Under the pieces are notes generated by a model, which searched no databases, was not told the DNA's origin, and saw nothing but the letters and a program-made list of their open reading frames with translations. From M3007 sp040397785 (GTDB taxonomy: Bacteria; Bacteroidota; Bacteroidia; Chitinophagales; Saprospiraceae): a stretch of DNA of 64,000 nucleotides. A program made the position numbers and the translations under genes. The stretch is taken from NCBI GenBank assembly GCA_040397785.1, contig JBBAVI010000011.1, positions 1 through 64,000 on the forward strand. The letters are read 5' to 3'. Of the stretch, positions 18,326-28,161 are shown piece after piece (positions within the stretch are counted from its first letter, which is position 1; every line of letters begins with the position of its first letter).

Positions 18326-18655
18326 GACTGTTCGTTTTTAAATCGGGTGCAATTTCCGACAGGATAGGGAGTGCCTAGATGATGGCAGTCAGACACGTTT
18401 ATGACATTGATTAGCAAGCGCTGGGCTACACCTGGCTAAAACAAGAGAACAGTGCGATTACGCTGGAAACGCATCACAAACAGTATGTTTATCTAGGAAA
18501 ATGGAGGAAATTGGCCTGTCGAACCACTAAATATGTAAGTAAATTTAAATCAAGGGCATAAAAAAAGCCATCCTATTTGCTAAAGCCGGGCTTTATACAA
18601 ATAGAATGGCTCCGAAATAAGTATAATAAACTTAAAGCAGCAGGCGTCAAGTTAT
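18326..18655. other. intergenic region between ccoS and the M1 aminopeptidase
   Basis: This 330-bp gap must hold the promoter of the cbb3 locus (minus strand, from about 18330 outwards) and ends with the terminator of the upstream aminopeptidase gene at 18560-18610. No open frame with gene-like features was seen. No clear TTGAT-N4-ATCAA site and no TAnnTTTG promoter were recognised before ccoS. Confidence 0.5.
18560..18610 (-). terminator. intrinsic terminator after M1 aminopeptidase
   Basis: GCCATCCTATTTG and CAAATAGAATGGC pair over 13 bp with one mismatch. Inside is a second perfect stem, TAAAGCC-g-GGCTTTA, so the structure is a nested hairpin. The minus strand continues into a run of six T at 18561-18566. 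Confidence 0.8.
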
Positions 18656-21313
18656 TTAAAACATATCGTAATACATTTTAAGCGTCGGATCCGTCTCTTT
18701 AGCCTTAATTTCACTCAAAATCTGTTCTAAATTAGCCGCTTTCGCATCTTTCCCTTCCGCTTTTAAGCCATTTTTTAAATCTGAAATGGCTTTGGTCGCA
18801 CCAAAACGACGCCATTGACTGGTTGCCAAATTGAGGGAAATTACTTTTAATTTATCGACACCCGCCTCTATTGTAGCGTCATCATGGATTCCGGTGAGCA
18901 TTTTTTGGTAAAAATCAAAAAATGTAAAAGCGCCCATATAATCAATTTTGTCCATCCGACGCTCAAAATAAGGCAAATTGTTGCGATCTGGTTTTTGTGC
19001 ATACAATTCCGACAAGGACAGGATAATCTCATCATTATCATCGTTTTGCAGCGATTTGGATGCTTCAATGGCTGCCTCAGGATCCAGTTTGGTTAAGGCC
19101 GTGAGCGCTGCGCCTACTACGCTGTATGGCTGGGTGGGCTCCATCCCTTTTTTCAGGATTGGCACGTATTGCTTGTCTTCGCTTTCACCTAGCAAATTGA
19201 TCGCCAGGGCCCGAACACTCGGTTCTTTTTCTGTTTCTGCCAATTTTGTCAATACAACAACCGTTTCTGCGTCTTTCGGATCAGCATGTTGCATGGCAAT
19301 CGCACGCAAACCGTAATAAGCATCTTTCAACGCTTCTTTAAATACGGGTTTGGCAGCAGCCGATTCGTCATTTTGTAAATTATCCAAAGCCTCAAACCGA
19401 TCGCGGAACAAGGGGCCATGCTGGTACATAAACACCCACTCTGCGGCTGTATGCTGGTCGTGCTTTACACACAACGTTGTTTTGGTTGCATCTACATTGA
19501 TCAACGCCGGTTTTACCGCAGCGGCAAATTCAAAGGTTTGCTTGCGCTTGGTGATGCGTATTTGTTCCCGCTTAACTGTCCCATCTGCATTGTAAATATC
19601 TACCGCCATCGGCAAATCAAACACAAACGGTACTTTCGGACCGTCCTGTATTTGATCAATTTGAACACTGGCCATTTTGCGGGCCTCATCGTAGCCATAA
19701 CTGATTTCGAGATTAGGGTGGCCAGCACTAAAAAACCATTGATTCCAAAACCAGTTCAAATCCTGACCCGTCAAATCCTCAAATGCAAGGCGTAATTCGT
19801 GCGCCTCCACATCCGTGTACTCATTGCGTTTCAAATAACGACTCAAGGCCGCAAAAAAGGCCTCGTCGCCCAATTGGTTCCGCAACATATGAAGCACAGC
19901 GCCCCCCTTATTATAGGAATGCGCATCAAACATATCCTCCCGATTGCCATAACCAAAGTTAATAAGCGGATGCCCGCCGTCCCCTGCCGAAAAAATATAG
20001 CCCTGCTGTTCCTGCATTTCATGGTCATCCGCAGCGTCGCGGCCGTGTTTGTGCTCTAACCACAGGTATTCCGAATAATTGGCAAAACCTTCATTGAGGG
20101 TCAGGTTTGCCCAGCTTTCGGTCGTCACAAGGTCGCCAAACCACTGGTGAAACATTTCGTGGGCAACTACTTTTTCGTTTGTCCAGTGCGCATCCAGCAA
20201 GCCACGCTTATTTTTTTGCATAAAGTCGCCAAAAATAACCGCCGAGGTATTTTCCATCGCGCCACTCACATAATCGCGCACCACTACCTGCGAAAATTTA
20301 GGCCAGGGGTAGGCATAGTTGAGTTTTGTAGAGAAAAACTCCAGCATTTCGGTCGTGTACGGGAAAATATCACGCGCATCCTGCTCAAAAGCCGGTTCCA
20401 CATAATAGTCTACATCAATACCGCGCCATTTGTCTTTTACCACGGCATATTCACCAATGGCCATCATAAATAAATAAGGTGCATGCGGTTTGTCCATTTT
20501 CCAGTAATCCGTACGGGTGCCGTCTGGGTTCTTTTTCGAACTCAACATCAGGCCATTCGACAAGGTTTTGTACTTATCTTCTACCGTAATGTATATTTCC
20601 TGGGTACAGCGTTCATTCGGCTTATCGATGGTTGGAAACCAGCAAGAGTTGCTCTCTGTTTCACCTTGCGTCCAGATCTGTTTGGGTTTATCGGCTTCAG
20701 TCCCGTCGGCATTGATGAAATAAAGGCCTTTATCGCTGGTAATCGCGGCGCTGCCGCCGATGTTTGTGCGTTCGTCCGGTTTGGCGGTGTAGGTAACTAC
20801 CACTTTAAATTCTTCCGAGCGGGTAAAAGTTTTCCCCAAATCAATATTCAATTGGCTCGAATCGTATTGGTATTTGAGTTGCTCGGTTTTTCCTTCCAGA
20901 TTGACCGACAAAATGTCGAAATTCTTGGCATCCAGGGTCAAATGGCTGCTTGGGTAAAACCACGGACGCAGCGTAAGGGTCGCTTTGCTGTTTGCGCGTT
21001 TTTTGGCCCAATCAAAGGAAATTTCAATTTTGGTATGCAGCAAATCATGTTCAAATGTATGCGATGGATTGTACGCACCCAAGGTGTCCAGATTTGTTTT
21101 TTGATCTGGACGCACCTCCGCACCTTCCAGTATTTTATATTCTTCAACGTCTTCCTCCGAGGCTTCACCCATTAAAGGTTTTTGGAGCGAATCCAATTCG
21201 GTTCGAGCCGCCGGCGGAATCGGGGTTGCAAGCGTGCCGGTTCCTGTTTTCGGTGTACAAGCGGCTAAAAGGAATAAGGCGGTCAAGTGTGCCGCGAAAA
21301 GGAGATTTTTCAT
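18656..21313 (-). CDS. M1 family metallo-aminopeptidase, lipoprotein
   Basis: An 885-residue protein. The start MKNLLFAAHLTALFLLAAC has a lipobox (LAAC), so it is probably anchored in a membrane facing the periplasm. The N-terminal beta domain leads to the GAMEN exopeptidase motif (residues 351-355) and zinc site His385-Glu386-x-x-His389 with Glu408 in LNEGFANY. The C-terminal 250 residues are helical and HEAT-like. It would trim amino acids from peptide N termini, a task complementing the DPP IV elsewhere in the window. Followed by its own terminator. Confidence 0.93.
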   Translation of the reverse strand: MKNLLFAAHLTALFLLAACTPKTGTGTLATPIPPAARTELDSLQKPLMGEASEEDVEEYKILEGAEVRPDQKTNLDTLGAYNPSHTFEHDLLHTKIEISFDWAKKRANSKATLTLRPWFYPSSHLTLDAKNFDILSVNLEGKTEQLKYQYDSSQLNIDLGKTFTRSEEFKVVVTYTAKPDERTNIGGSAAITSDKGLYFINADGTEADKPKQIWTQGETESNSCWFPTIDKPNERCTQEIYITVEDKYKTLSNGLMLSSKKNPDGTRTDYWKMDKPHAPYLFMMAIGEYAVVKDKWRGIDVDYYVEPAFEQDARDIFPYTTEMLEFFSTKLNYAYPWPKFSQVVVRDYVSGAMENTSAVIFGDFMQKNKRGLLDAHWTNEKVVAHEMFHQWFGDLVTTESWANLTLNEGFANYSEYLWLEHKHGRDAADDHEMQEQQGYIFSAGDGGHPLINFGYGNREDMFDAHSYNKGGAVLHMLRNQLGDEAFFAALSRYLKRNEYTDVEAHELRLAFEDLTGQDLNWFWNQWFFSAGHPNLEISYGYDEARKMASVQIDQIQDGPKVPFVFDLPMAVDIYNADGTVKREQIRITKRKQTFEFAAAVKPALINVDATKTTLCVKHDQHTAAEWVFMYQHGPLFRDRFEALDNLQNDESAAAKPVFKEALKDAYYGLRAIAMQHADPKDAETVVVLTKLAETEKEPSVRALAINLLGESEDKQYVPILKKGMEPTQPYSVVGAALTALTKLDPEAAIEASKSLQNDDNDEIILSLSELYAQKPDRNNLPYFERRMDKIDYMGAFTFFDFYQKMLTGIHDDATIEAGVDKLKVISLNLATSQWRRFGATKAISDLKNGLKAEGKDAKAANLEQILSEIKAKETDPTLKMYYDMF

Positions 21314-21494
21314 CCAAAAATGAAGGTAAATGGTGATAGTTGATTGATGGTTAACGGTTTACGCACGGCGTATGCCCCAAAGAGTTATTACAACTGCAAA
21401 AATCGCAAAAGGATCACAGCATTTTATGAATCTTTGCCCCGCTTTTCGGCTAATGCGCCCAAAAGTAGGCGTTTCAACAAAATTATAAACGAAC

Positions 21495-22298
21495 GTGGAG
21501 ACAAAAACGTACATCGATAAGCTCATAGAATTTGCCTGGAATTATGGTCCCAAGGTGCTGATGGCAGCCCTGATTCTTTTTATCGGTCTTTGGGTCATTC
21601 GACGCCTCACCCGCGGATTCGAACAATTCCTCAAAGCACGCAAAGTGGATGATAGTTTGCGGCCGTTTTTTGTATCGCTCAACGATGTTGGCCTCAAAGT
21701 CGTTTTGCTGCTGGTGGTCGCCGGTATGATCGGATTAGAAACGACATCGTTCATCGCTATTTTTTCGGCAATCGCGTTTTCTGTCGGGCTTGCCTTGCAG
21801 GGAAGTTTGGGTAACTTTGCCAGTGGTGTATTGATTTTGTTGTTTCGCCCATATAAAGTGGGCGATTTGATCACGGTAAGTGGACTATCAGGCCGTGTCA
21901 CAGAAATTCAAATCTTCAATACCATCTTGTTAACCGCTCAAGGCAAACGCATCATTATCCCCAATGGCAAAATTACAGAAGGCCCAATTGAAAACATTGC
22001 CGATAAAACAACGGTAAATGCAGAGATATCACTTTTGGTCAATATCAACACCCCCATGAATAAGTTGCGCGCTGCCGCAAACGAAGTTGTCGCAAACTGG
22101 CAACACCGAATACCCAATTCCCAAGCAGAAGTGAAAATCAAAAGCATCAACCGCGATGATATGAAGGTGGATATCGCCTGCCCGACCATGGGCGAACATT
22201 ACGAAGCCACGATGGATTATTTGGCTGAAGCGCTTAAAGCATCCTTCGATACCCACGGCATCGAACTAGCCAAAGAGCGCCGCAGAGAGCAATATTAA
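21495..22298 (+). CDS. mscS: small-conductance mechanosensitive channel MscS
   Basis: A 267-residue protein from a GTG start. Three membrane helices (about 18-36, 62-82, 86-110) are followed by the beta-domain. The pore helix reads FSVGLALQGSLGNFASGVLILLF, with the Gly/Ala packing typical of MscS, then RPYKVGDLITVSGLSGRVTEI and IIIPNGKI. It opens on membrane tension to release solutes. Size equals that of E. coli MscS. It is divergent from the M1 gene, and its stop overlaps that of kmo by TTAA. Confidence 0.93.
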   Translation: METKTYIDKLIEFAWNYGPKVLMAALILFIGLWVIRRLTRGFEQFLKARKVDDSLRPFFVSLNDVGLKVVLLLVVAGMIGLETTSFIAIFSAIAFSVGLALQGSLGNFASGVLILLFRPYKVGDLITVSGLSGRVTEIQIFNTILLTAQGKRIIIPNGKITEGPIENIADKTTVNAEISLLVNINTPMNKLRAAANEVVANWQHRIPNSQAEVKIKSINRDDMKVDIACPTMGEHYEATMDYLAEALKASFDTHGIELAKERRREQY

Positions 22299-23647
22299 AC
22301 GCTTTTTTGTGCCATCCACTTCAAAAACACCGCTTCCACTTCCGGTCCATCCCACTGTGCTTCAACATCATTTATCGCTAGAATCTCCTCAAACAACTGG
22401 TTTTGGGCATCCTCCTCCTGCAAAGCAAGGTGGTAAGGTGTGTTGGAAAAGGAAACCATCGTGTACACGGGTATAAACTCCGGGTATTTCGCATGCAAGT
22501 GTGCCGCAATTTTTTTCCGTAAAAGGAATTTGGGATCGCCCACTAAATCGCGCATTTCAATAAAATTGCGCAAAGCCAGGGCTGCAATCGCATCGCCATC
22601 GGGTTTGCGTCGCTTGGCAAATGCCGGAATGATCGTTGACCAATCTCCGTCCATTTCATCGTACATCGCATCCAGGATGGTACAATCCTCAAAACCAGCA
22701 TTCATCCCCTGCCCATAAAAAGGTACAATGGCATGGGCCGAATCGCCCAACAACAAAATCCGACCTTGCCATTGCCATGGATTGCACTGCACGGTCGCCA
22801 GCGAAGAAGTTGGATTTTTTCGAAAATCTTCCAATAATCCAGGTATCAGGGGCAAAGTATCGGAGAAATATTGCTCAAAAAACGCAGTAACATCGGCATC
22901 GCTTTGCAAATGCTCGAACGCCACAGGACCTTCAAAAGGTAAAAACAAGGTACAGGTAAAACTGCCATCGGCATTGGGCAACGCAATCATCATAAAATTG
23001 CCGCGTGGCCAAATATGCAAGGCGTGCGCATCCATCAACTTGCCTTGTTCGGCCGGAATGGTCAATTCCTTGTACCCATGATCCAAATATTGCTGTGCGT
23101 AATTAAAACGGTCGGTGCGTTGTAGCGTTTGCCGAACTGCCGAAAATGCGCCATCCGTGGCAAAAATCAATGGCGCTTCAATGGTTTTAAGTTCGCCCGT
23201 TTTTAAATCTTCGAAATGAATGTAGGGCTGATTTAAATCAACATCCATGCATCGGTGCTCAAAAAAGAATTCTACTTGGGGGAAACTGCTGGCAATGTGC
23301 AACAATTCCAGGTTCAAACCACCCCGCGAGACGGAATAAATCGCCTCACTCGATTTGCCGTAGGCCTGAAACGTAAGGGTTCCATCCACTGCATGCATCA
23401 TGCGTCCGGGCATTGGGATGGCTACAGGTTCAATTTTTTCACGAATACCGGCCATATCAATCGCTTTCCAACCGCGCGCACTCATGGCGAGGTTGATCGA
23501 GCGCCCGCCTGCGTATCCTTTCGCCCGCATGTCTGGTCTACGTTCAAATACTTTTACAGCATACCCGCGGCGCGCGAGGGCTACTGCCCAAAGCGAGCCA
23601 ACTAATCCAGCGCCTACAATTACGGCTGATTTACTTGTTGCATTCAT
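22295..23647 (-). CDS. kmo: kynurenine 3-monooxygenase
   Basis: A 450-residue FAD-dependent aromatic hydroxylase. The N-terminal nucleotide-binding motif is GAGLVGSLWAVALARRG, followed by the family-typical GYAGGRSINLAMSARG; the second FAD motif is GRILLLGDSAHAIVPFYGQG. It turns kynurenine into 3-hydroxykynurenine in tryptophan breakdown or de novo NAD synthesis. No other pathway gene (kynU, haao) is in the window. It starts 4 nt after the TolC-like gene ends, so the two are probably co-transcribed. Confidence 0.93.
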   Translation of the reverse strand: MNATSKSAVIVGAGLVGSLWAVALARRGYAVKVFERRPDMRAKGYAGGRSINLAMSARGWKAIDMAGIREKIEPVAIPMPGRMMHAVDGTLTFQAYGKSSEAIYSVSRGGLNLELLHIASSFPQVEFFFEHRCMDVDLNQPYIHFEDLKTGELKTIEAPLIFATDGAFSAVRQTLQRTDRFNYAQQYLDHGYKELTIPAEQGKLMDAHALHIWPRGNFMMIALPNADGSFTCTLFLPFEGPVAFEHLQSDADVTAFFEQYFSDTLPLIPGLLEDFRKNPTSSLATVQCNPWQWQGRILLLGDSAHAIVPFYGQGMNAGFEDCTILDAMYDEMDGDWSTIIPAFAKRRKPDGDAIAALALRNFIEMRDLVGDPKFLLRKKIAAHLHAKYPEFIPVYTMVSFSNTPYHLALQEEDAQNQLFEEILAINDVEAQWDGPEVEAVFLKWMAQKSV

Positions 23648-23651
23648 TTTT

Positions 23652-24956
23652 TTAAAGTTCTCCCGCCAATAGACGAAGTTGTAATTCAGTGATTTTTAGG
23701 TTGTACAAGGCCAAATTTCGGCGAAATAATGCCTGTTCCAGGGTATTTTGCGCTGTTTGTGTTTCCAAGGCGTTGGTTTGCCCCAGTCGAAAGCGTTCTG
23801 TACTCACATTCAGGTTTTCCCGGGCATTGGTTACATTTTCCTCCTCCAACAAAAGTACTTGCTGCTGGGTTTTGAAAAAGGCCAATTGATTATCCAAAGT
23901 CGATTCAATACTCAAACGTTGCGCATCTACCCGAATACCCGCTTGTTGTGCTTGCAACTGCGCCGCTTGTACCTGTCTTTTAAAATTGCCGCCACTATAC
24001 AATGGATACACCAAACTGCCGCCAATGGTCAAACCTGCTTGGGTATTGCTCCGTTGAAAACCAGAACCATTGTCGGAGCGCAAGGCATTAAATTGACCAA
24101 TACCATTAACACGTAGTTTATTCAGCGTTCGGGCTTCATCGGTCAAAAGCGCGGCTACGTCACTGCTTTTTTGCAATGAAAGCATGGTCGGATTTTGGGT
24201 TTGAATTTTTTGAAGCAAACTTGTGCGTTCCGGTGTATAATTATTCACCAGGGTTTCATCTACCTCAAAAGCGGTTTCCGGCACGCGCGCGAGCAACTGA
24301 TTGAGGGTGCGTTTGGCCGATGAAGTGACGTTTTCCTGGTTTAATAAATCAGAACGGCGCTGATTCAGGTCAATACGCGCTTGTAAGGCGTCTGTTTGAC
24401 CGGAGAAACCCGCAGCCAACCGGGCCTCTGCAATACGCAAGCGTTCCTGGTTCAGGGTAATTACCTCCGCAAGGGCTTTTTCTTGCTGGCGGCCTCGCAC
24501 AATATCGTAATAGGCTTGTAGCACATCTGCCGAGGTTTGCTGCACCTGGCTTTGCAGATTGAGCTGACCTAATGCCTCCTGGGCTTCCAGACGTTGCTTG
24601 GTAATAAACATACGCCGACCATCAAAAAGGGGCCAATTGAGTTGTACCCCCGCACTGGCCGTATTAAATGGCGCACCGAGGGCATTAAATTCGGTGCCAT
24701 TCGACAGTTTTTGTTGAAAAGTACTGAGGGTAAAAGTTTCATTAGCAACCAGATTCGCGGTAGGCAGCATGCCCGCGTTGCCTTTGGTATTGTTGGCCTT
24801 TGCAATATCCGCATCCGCTTGTACTAATCGAATGGTAAAGTTATTTTCAAGGGCAATGCGCACGGCCTCCTCGGCGGTAAGCACTGGCGCATTTGTTTGA
24901 GCCAATAATAGGCTTGCGCAAAAGGTTAAAACAAACAAGAGGGACGTTCTATACAT
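23652..24956 (-). CDS. TolC-family outer-membrane efflux protein
   Basis: The ATG at 24956 gives a signal peptide (MYRTSLLFVLTFCASLLLAQ) and a 434-residue protein; the open frame upstream is not coding-like. The body has two repeats of the TolC fold: LTAEEAVRIALENNFTIRL at the start, the long helices rich in Gln, Ala, Leu and Asn, and RFRLGQTNALETQTAQNTLE in the second half. It would form a trimeric exit duct for efflux or type I secretion. No matching membrane-fusion protein or pump is nearby; the gene is followed 4 nt later by kmo. Confidence 0.9.
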   Translation of the reverse strand: MYRTSLLFVLTFCASLLLAQTNAPVLTAEEAVRIALENNFTIRLVQADADIAKANNTKGNAGMLPTANLVANETFTLSTFQQKLSNGTEFNALGAPFNTASAGVQLNWPLFDGRRMFITKQRLEAQEALGQLNLQSQVQQTSADVLQAYYDIVRGRQQEKALAEVITLNQERLRIAEARLAAGFSGQTDALQARIDLNQRRSDLLNQENVTSSAKRTLNQLLARVPETAFEVDETLVNNYTPERTSLLQKIQTQNPTMLSLQKSSDVAALLTDEARTLNKLRVNGIGQFNALRSDNGSGFQRSNTQAGLTIGGSLVYPLYSGGNFKRQVQAAQLQAQQAGIRVDAQRLSIESTLDNQLAFFKTQQQVLLLEEENVTNARENLNVSTERFRLGQTNALETQTAQNTLEQALFRRNLALYNLKITELQLRLLAGEL

Positions 24957-25017
24957 CGGTTTTTGATTGTATTCTGCTGATCTGCCCGCAGAGCAGGTGC
25001 TTTTTAGTAAACTATTG

Positions 25018-25025
25018 CAAAAGTA
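25018..25025 (-). promoter_or_regulatory. probable -7 element of the tolC-like/kmo operon
   Basis: On the minus strand TACTTTTG matches TAnnTTTG, 61 nt upstream of the TolC-like ATG. The -33 region has TTTAGG but no good TTTG at the usual spacing. Confidence 0.4.
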
Positions 25026-25060
25026 CGATTCCCTAAACCTGTTGCGCACTCCGATAATAT

Positions 25061-25096
25061 AAAAATCCCGCGCTCCAATACAATGGAACGCGGGAT
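25061..25096 (-). terminator. intrinsic terminator after fusA
   Basis: On the minus strand ATCCCGCGTTCCA pairs with TGGAGCGCGGGAT (one wobble) and is followed by TTTTTA. It lies about 50 nt after the fusA stop and ends the rpsL-rpsG-fusA transcript, so no ribosomal protein genes follow. Confidence 0.8.
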
Positions 25097-25146
25097 CGCA
25101 CTTTATACCTTAGAAGCCCGTTAAAAACGGCTCCATTAAAATCAAC

Positions 25147-27276
25147 TTATTTACCGGCTTTCGATTTCTCAATTACTTGCTTAGCAACTGATTCTGGTGC
25201 TGGAGCATACTGGCTAAATTCCATTGTAGAAGATGCACGGCCAGAAGTGAGGGTACGCAACTGCGTTACATAACCAAACATTTCAGCCAAAGGCACCTCC
25301 GCCTGAATCGCAACTGCGCCACCCATCCGTGTTTCTTGTCCTTTCGGCAAACCACGACGACGGTTCAAGTCACCAATTACTGGACCAACATACTCTTCTG
25401 GTGTGATTACCTCCAACTTCATGATCGGTTCCATGATTTGTGGTTTGCAACTAGGAGCCGCCGCACGGAAGCCCTCTTTTGCACACAATTCAAAGGCAAT
25501 TGGCTTCGAATCGACTGCGTGCATACCACCATCTAATACCCGTACTTTCATGGAGTCGATGTTGTAACCTGCCAAAATACCGTTATTCATCATCTGGGTA
25601 AAACCGTCGACGATTGGTTTTTGGTAGTTTTTATCGATTGCACCACCTACAATCCCCCATTCGAACTGCAATTTTTTCTTGCCATTTTTGTAATCATCTG
25701 ATTCCAAGAAGGCTTCATCTGCAGGTCCGAGTGTGAATTCCATATCCGCGAAGAGACCAGAACCACCCGTTTGCTTTTTCAAGCGCTCGCGGTGTTCAAC
25801 TGTTTTCGTCAACGCCTCTTTGTAATTTACTTGTGGCGCACCTTGGTTACATTCAACCTTGAATTCGCGACGCAGACGGTCAACGATGATCTCCAAGTGC
25901 AACTCACCCATACCGGAAATAACGGTTTGGTTGGTTTCTTCGTCATAACGTACGCGGAAGGTTGGATCCTCTTCGGCAAGTTTGTTGAGCGACATACCCA
26001 ATTTATCCAGGTCTTTTTGTGTTTTTGGCTCAATCGCCAAACCGATAACCGGCTCAGGGAATACCATACTTTCCAAAACGATCGGATTATCTACGTCACA
26101 CAGGGTATCTCCGGTGCGAATGTCTTTAAAGCCTACTGCCGCAGCAATGTCACCCGCTTCTACGCGATCAATCGGGTTTTGCTTGTTTGCGTGCATTTGG
26201 TACAAACGGCTAATCCGTTCTTTATCGCCTGTACGGGTGTTCAATACATAAGAACCGGCTTCCAATTTACCAGAGTAAACGCGGATAAAGCACAAGCGAC
26301 CTACGAATGGATCCGTTGCAATTTTGAATGCCAATGCAGCAAATGGATCATCCACCGATGGCTGACGGGTAATAACCTCATCGTTTTTCGGATTGATACC
26401 ATTTACGCCATCAATATCAAGTGGAGAAGGCAGGAAGTAACAAACTGCATCCAAACAAGCCTGAACACCTTTGTTTTTGAATGCAGATCCGCACATTACG
26501 GGCGTCATCTTCATATCACAAACAGCAGCACGTACCGCAGCACGCATTTCTTCAATAGAGATAGAATCTGGATCGACGAAGAATTTTTCGAGCAATGCAT
26601 CATCATAAGCAGCCACCTCTTCGATCAAAATCTGACGGTTTTCAGCCACGATTTCTTTCAAATCATCTGGAATTGGAATAATATCGAACGACATACCGTG
26701 ATCTTCTTCTCTCCAAACAATCGCTTGGTTGGTTACCAAATCCACCACACCACGGAAATTGTGTTCGTTACCAATTGGAACCTGCAAAGGAATCGCATTG
26801 GCACCCAATTTCGCTTTCATGTCTTTTACACACATGAAAAAGTCAGAGCCCGCGCGGTCCATTTTGTTAATAAATGCGATACGCGGAACTTTATAGTTAT
26901 CCGCCAAACGCCAGTTTGTTTCTGATTGTGGCTCAACACCATCTACCGCAGAGAACAAGAACACCAAACCGTCCAATACACGCAAGGAGCGGTTTACTTC
27001 CACCGTAAAGTCAACGTGACCTGGTGTGTCAATGATGTTAAAGTCATATTTTTGTTCGCCTACCATCCAGGTACACTTGGTAGCCGCAGAAGTAATCGTG
27101 ATACCACGCTCCTGCTCTTGCTCCATCCAGTCCATGGTAGCAGCGCCTTCGTGTACTTCACCGATTTTGTGGTTTACACCAGTGTAATAAAGAATACGTT
27201 CGGTAGTAGTGGTTTTACCTGCGTCAATGTGCGCCGCAATACCGATATTTCGGGTAAACCTTAGGTCCGTTGCCAT
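25147..27276 (-). CDS. fusA: translation elongation factor G
   Basis: A 709-residue GTPase. G1 is AHIDAGKTTTTERILYYTG near the N terminus, G3 is DTPGHVDFTVEV and G4 is NKMDRAG; domains II to V follow at standard length, ending AKQVIEKSKAGK. It drives translocation on the ribosome. Found in the usual str order after rpsL and rpsG, but separated from rpsG by a 292-bp spacer with a strong hairpin and followed by a terminator rather than tuf or rpsJ. Confidence 0.98.
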   Translation of the reverse strand: MATDLRFTRNIGIAAHIDAGKTTTTERILYYTGVNHKIGEVHEGAATMDWMEQEQERGITITSAATKCTWMVGEQKYDFNIIDTPGHVDFTVEVNRSLRVLDGLVFLFSAVDGVEPQSETNWRLADNYKVPRIAFINKMDRAGSDFFMCVKDMKAKLGANAIPLQVPIGNEHNFRGVVDLVTNQAIVWREEDHGMSFDIIPIPDDLKEIVAENRQILIEEVAAYDDALLEKFFVDPDSISIEEMRAAVRAAVCDMKMTPVMCGSAFKNKGVQACLDAVCYFLPSPLDIDGVNGINPKNDEVITRQPSVDDPFAALAFKIATDPFVGRLCFIRVYSGKLEAGSYVLNTRTGDKERISRLYQMHANKQNPIDRVEAGDIAAAVGFKDIRTGDTLCDVDNPIVLESMVFPEPVIGLAIEPKTQKDLDKLGMSLNKLAEEDPTFRVRYDEETNQTVISGMGELHLEIIVDRLRREFKVECNQGAPQVNYKEALTKTVEHRERLKKQTGGSGLFADMEFTLGPADEAFLESDDYKNGKKKLQFEWGIVGGAIDKNYQKPIVDGFTQMMNNGILAGYNIDSMKVRVLDGGMHAVDSKPIAFELCAKEGFRAAAPSCKPQIMEPIMKLEVITPEEYVGPVIGDLNRRRGLPKGQETRMGGAVAIQAEVPLAEMFGYVTQLRTLTSGRASSTMEFSQYAPAPESVAKQVIEKSKAGK

Positions 27277-27483
27277 AACTTTGTTGTTACGTTATGAGTT
27301 AAGAGTGATGTGTTTAGAAAAAAGAGGATGGGCCTTGGGGCTTTATCTAAAAACATTTTATTACGGCATGCAATAAAATGTACTCTTGCTGAATTTGAAT
27401 TTAACGAAACGCCGTATTGGTTTTTGATAGTTTTGTAAAATAAAAACACGTTTTGATTTTACAAGCCCATAAAAACACCAAAA

Positions 27484-27540
27484 CCGCCGAAAATTGTCGG
27501 GTGTCAGCAAACTTGCACAGCACCAGGCAATTTTCGACGG
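27484..27540 (-). terminator. long hairpin between rpsG and fusA (terminator or attenuator)
   Basis: On the minus strand CCGTCGAAAATTG and CAATTTTCGGCGG form a 13-bp stem with one wobble pair. Further in, TGGTG and CACC can pair and lengthen it. The 3' side continues TTTTGGTGTTTTT, which looks like a split T-run. It lies about 30 nt after the rpsG stop and about 210 nt before fusA. It may set the ratio of EF-G to ribosomal proteins, or be a regulator-binding structure. Confidence 0.55.
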
Positions 27541-27568
27541 TATAGTTTTCGTCGCATCGTTCCGTCGG

Positions 27569-28036
27569 TTAAGCGCGGTAGTGTGCAAACGCGCGGTTTG
27601 CTTCTGCCATTTTGTGCGTGTCCTCACGCTTCTTAACAGCACTGCCTTCCCCTTTACTTGCGGCAATAATTTCTGCTGCAAGTTTCTCGGACATACCTTT
27701 ACCGCTACGGGCGCGTGCATATTTGATTAGCCATTTCATTCCAATTGAAATCTTGCGGTTTGCAGGAAGTTCAGTCGGAATTTGGAACGTGGCGCCACCA
27801 ATACGGCGGCTGCGCACCTCAACTTGTGGCATAACGTTGTTCAACGCTTTTTTCCAAATTTGCAACTCGTCCTCGTTCGTGCGGTTCTTTACGATATCCA
27901 AAGAATCGTAAAAGAGACCAAATGCAACGCTCTTCTTGCCGTCCCACATTAAGTTATTTACGAAACGTGTTACCATCGTATCGTTATAACGGGGATCTGC
28001 GGCCAATACTCGAGGTTTCGGTTTGTGTTTACGCAT
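27569..28036 (-). CDS. rpsG: 30S ribosomal protein S7
   Basis: A 155-residue protein starting MRKHKPKPRVLAADPRYNDT and ending MAEANRAFAHYRA. It contains the S7 core WKKALNNVMPQVEVRSRRIGG and the RISIGMKWL-like segment. It binds the 3' major domain of 16S rRNA. Located 125 nt after rpsL. Confidence 0.98.
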   Translation of the reverse strand: MRKHKPKPRVLAADPRYNDTMVTRFVNNLMWDGKKSVAFGLFYDSLDIVKNRTNEDELQIWKKALNNVMPQVEVRSRRIGGATFQIPTELPANRKISIGMKWLIKYARARSGKGMSEKLAAEIIAASKGEGSAVKKREDTHKMAEANRAFAHYRA

Positions 28037-28161
28037 TGTATATTAATGATGAATGATTAATGATGAATGATGAATTCCTGAAAAATCAGGCCAATGGATG
28101 CCGTTTGCCGAACCATAAGTTCTACGCAAACCATGCAAATCCATCATGCACCATTGCAAAA

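Noticed and set aside
20483..21175. 230-codon open frame antisense to the M1 aminopeptidase gene
   Set aside because: Shadow frame; the minus-strand gene has signal peptide and zinc site.
25771..26925. 384-codon open frame antisense to fusA
   Set aside because: It mirrors a strongly conserved gene, has no recognisable domain and looks low-complexity; a shadow of fusA codon use.
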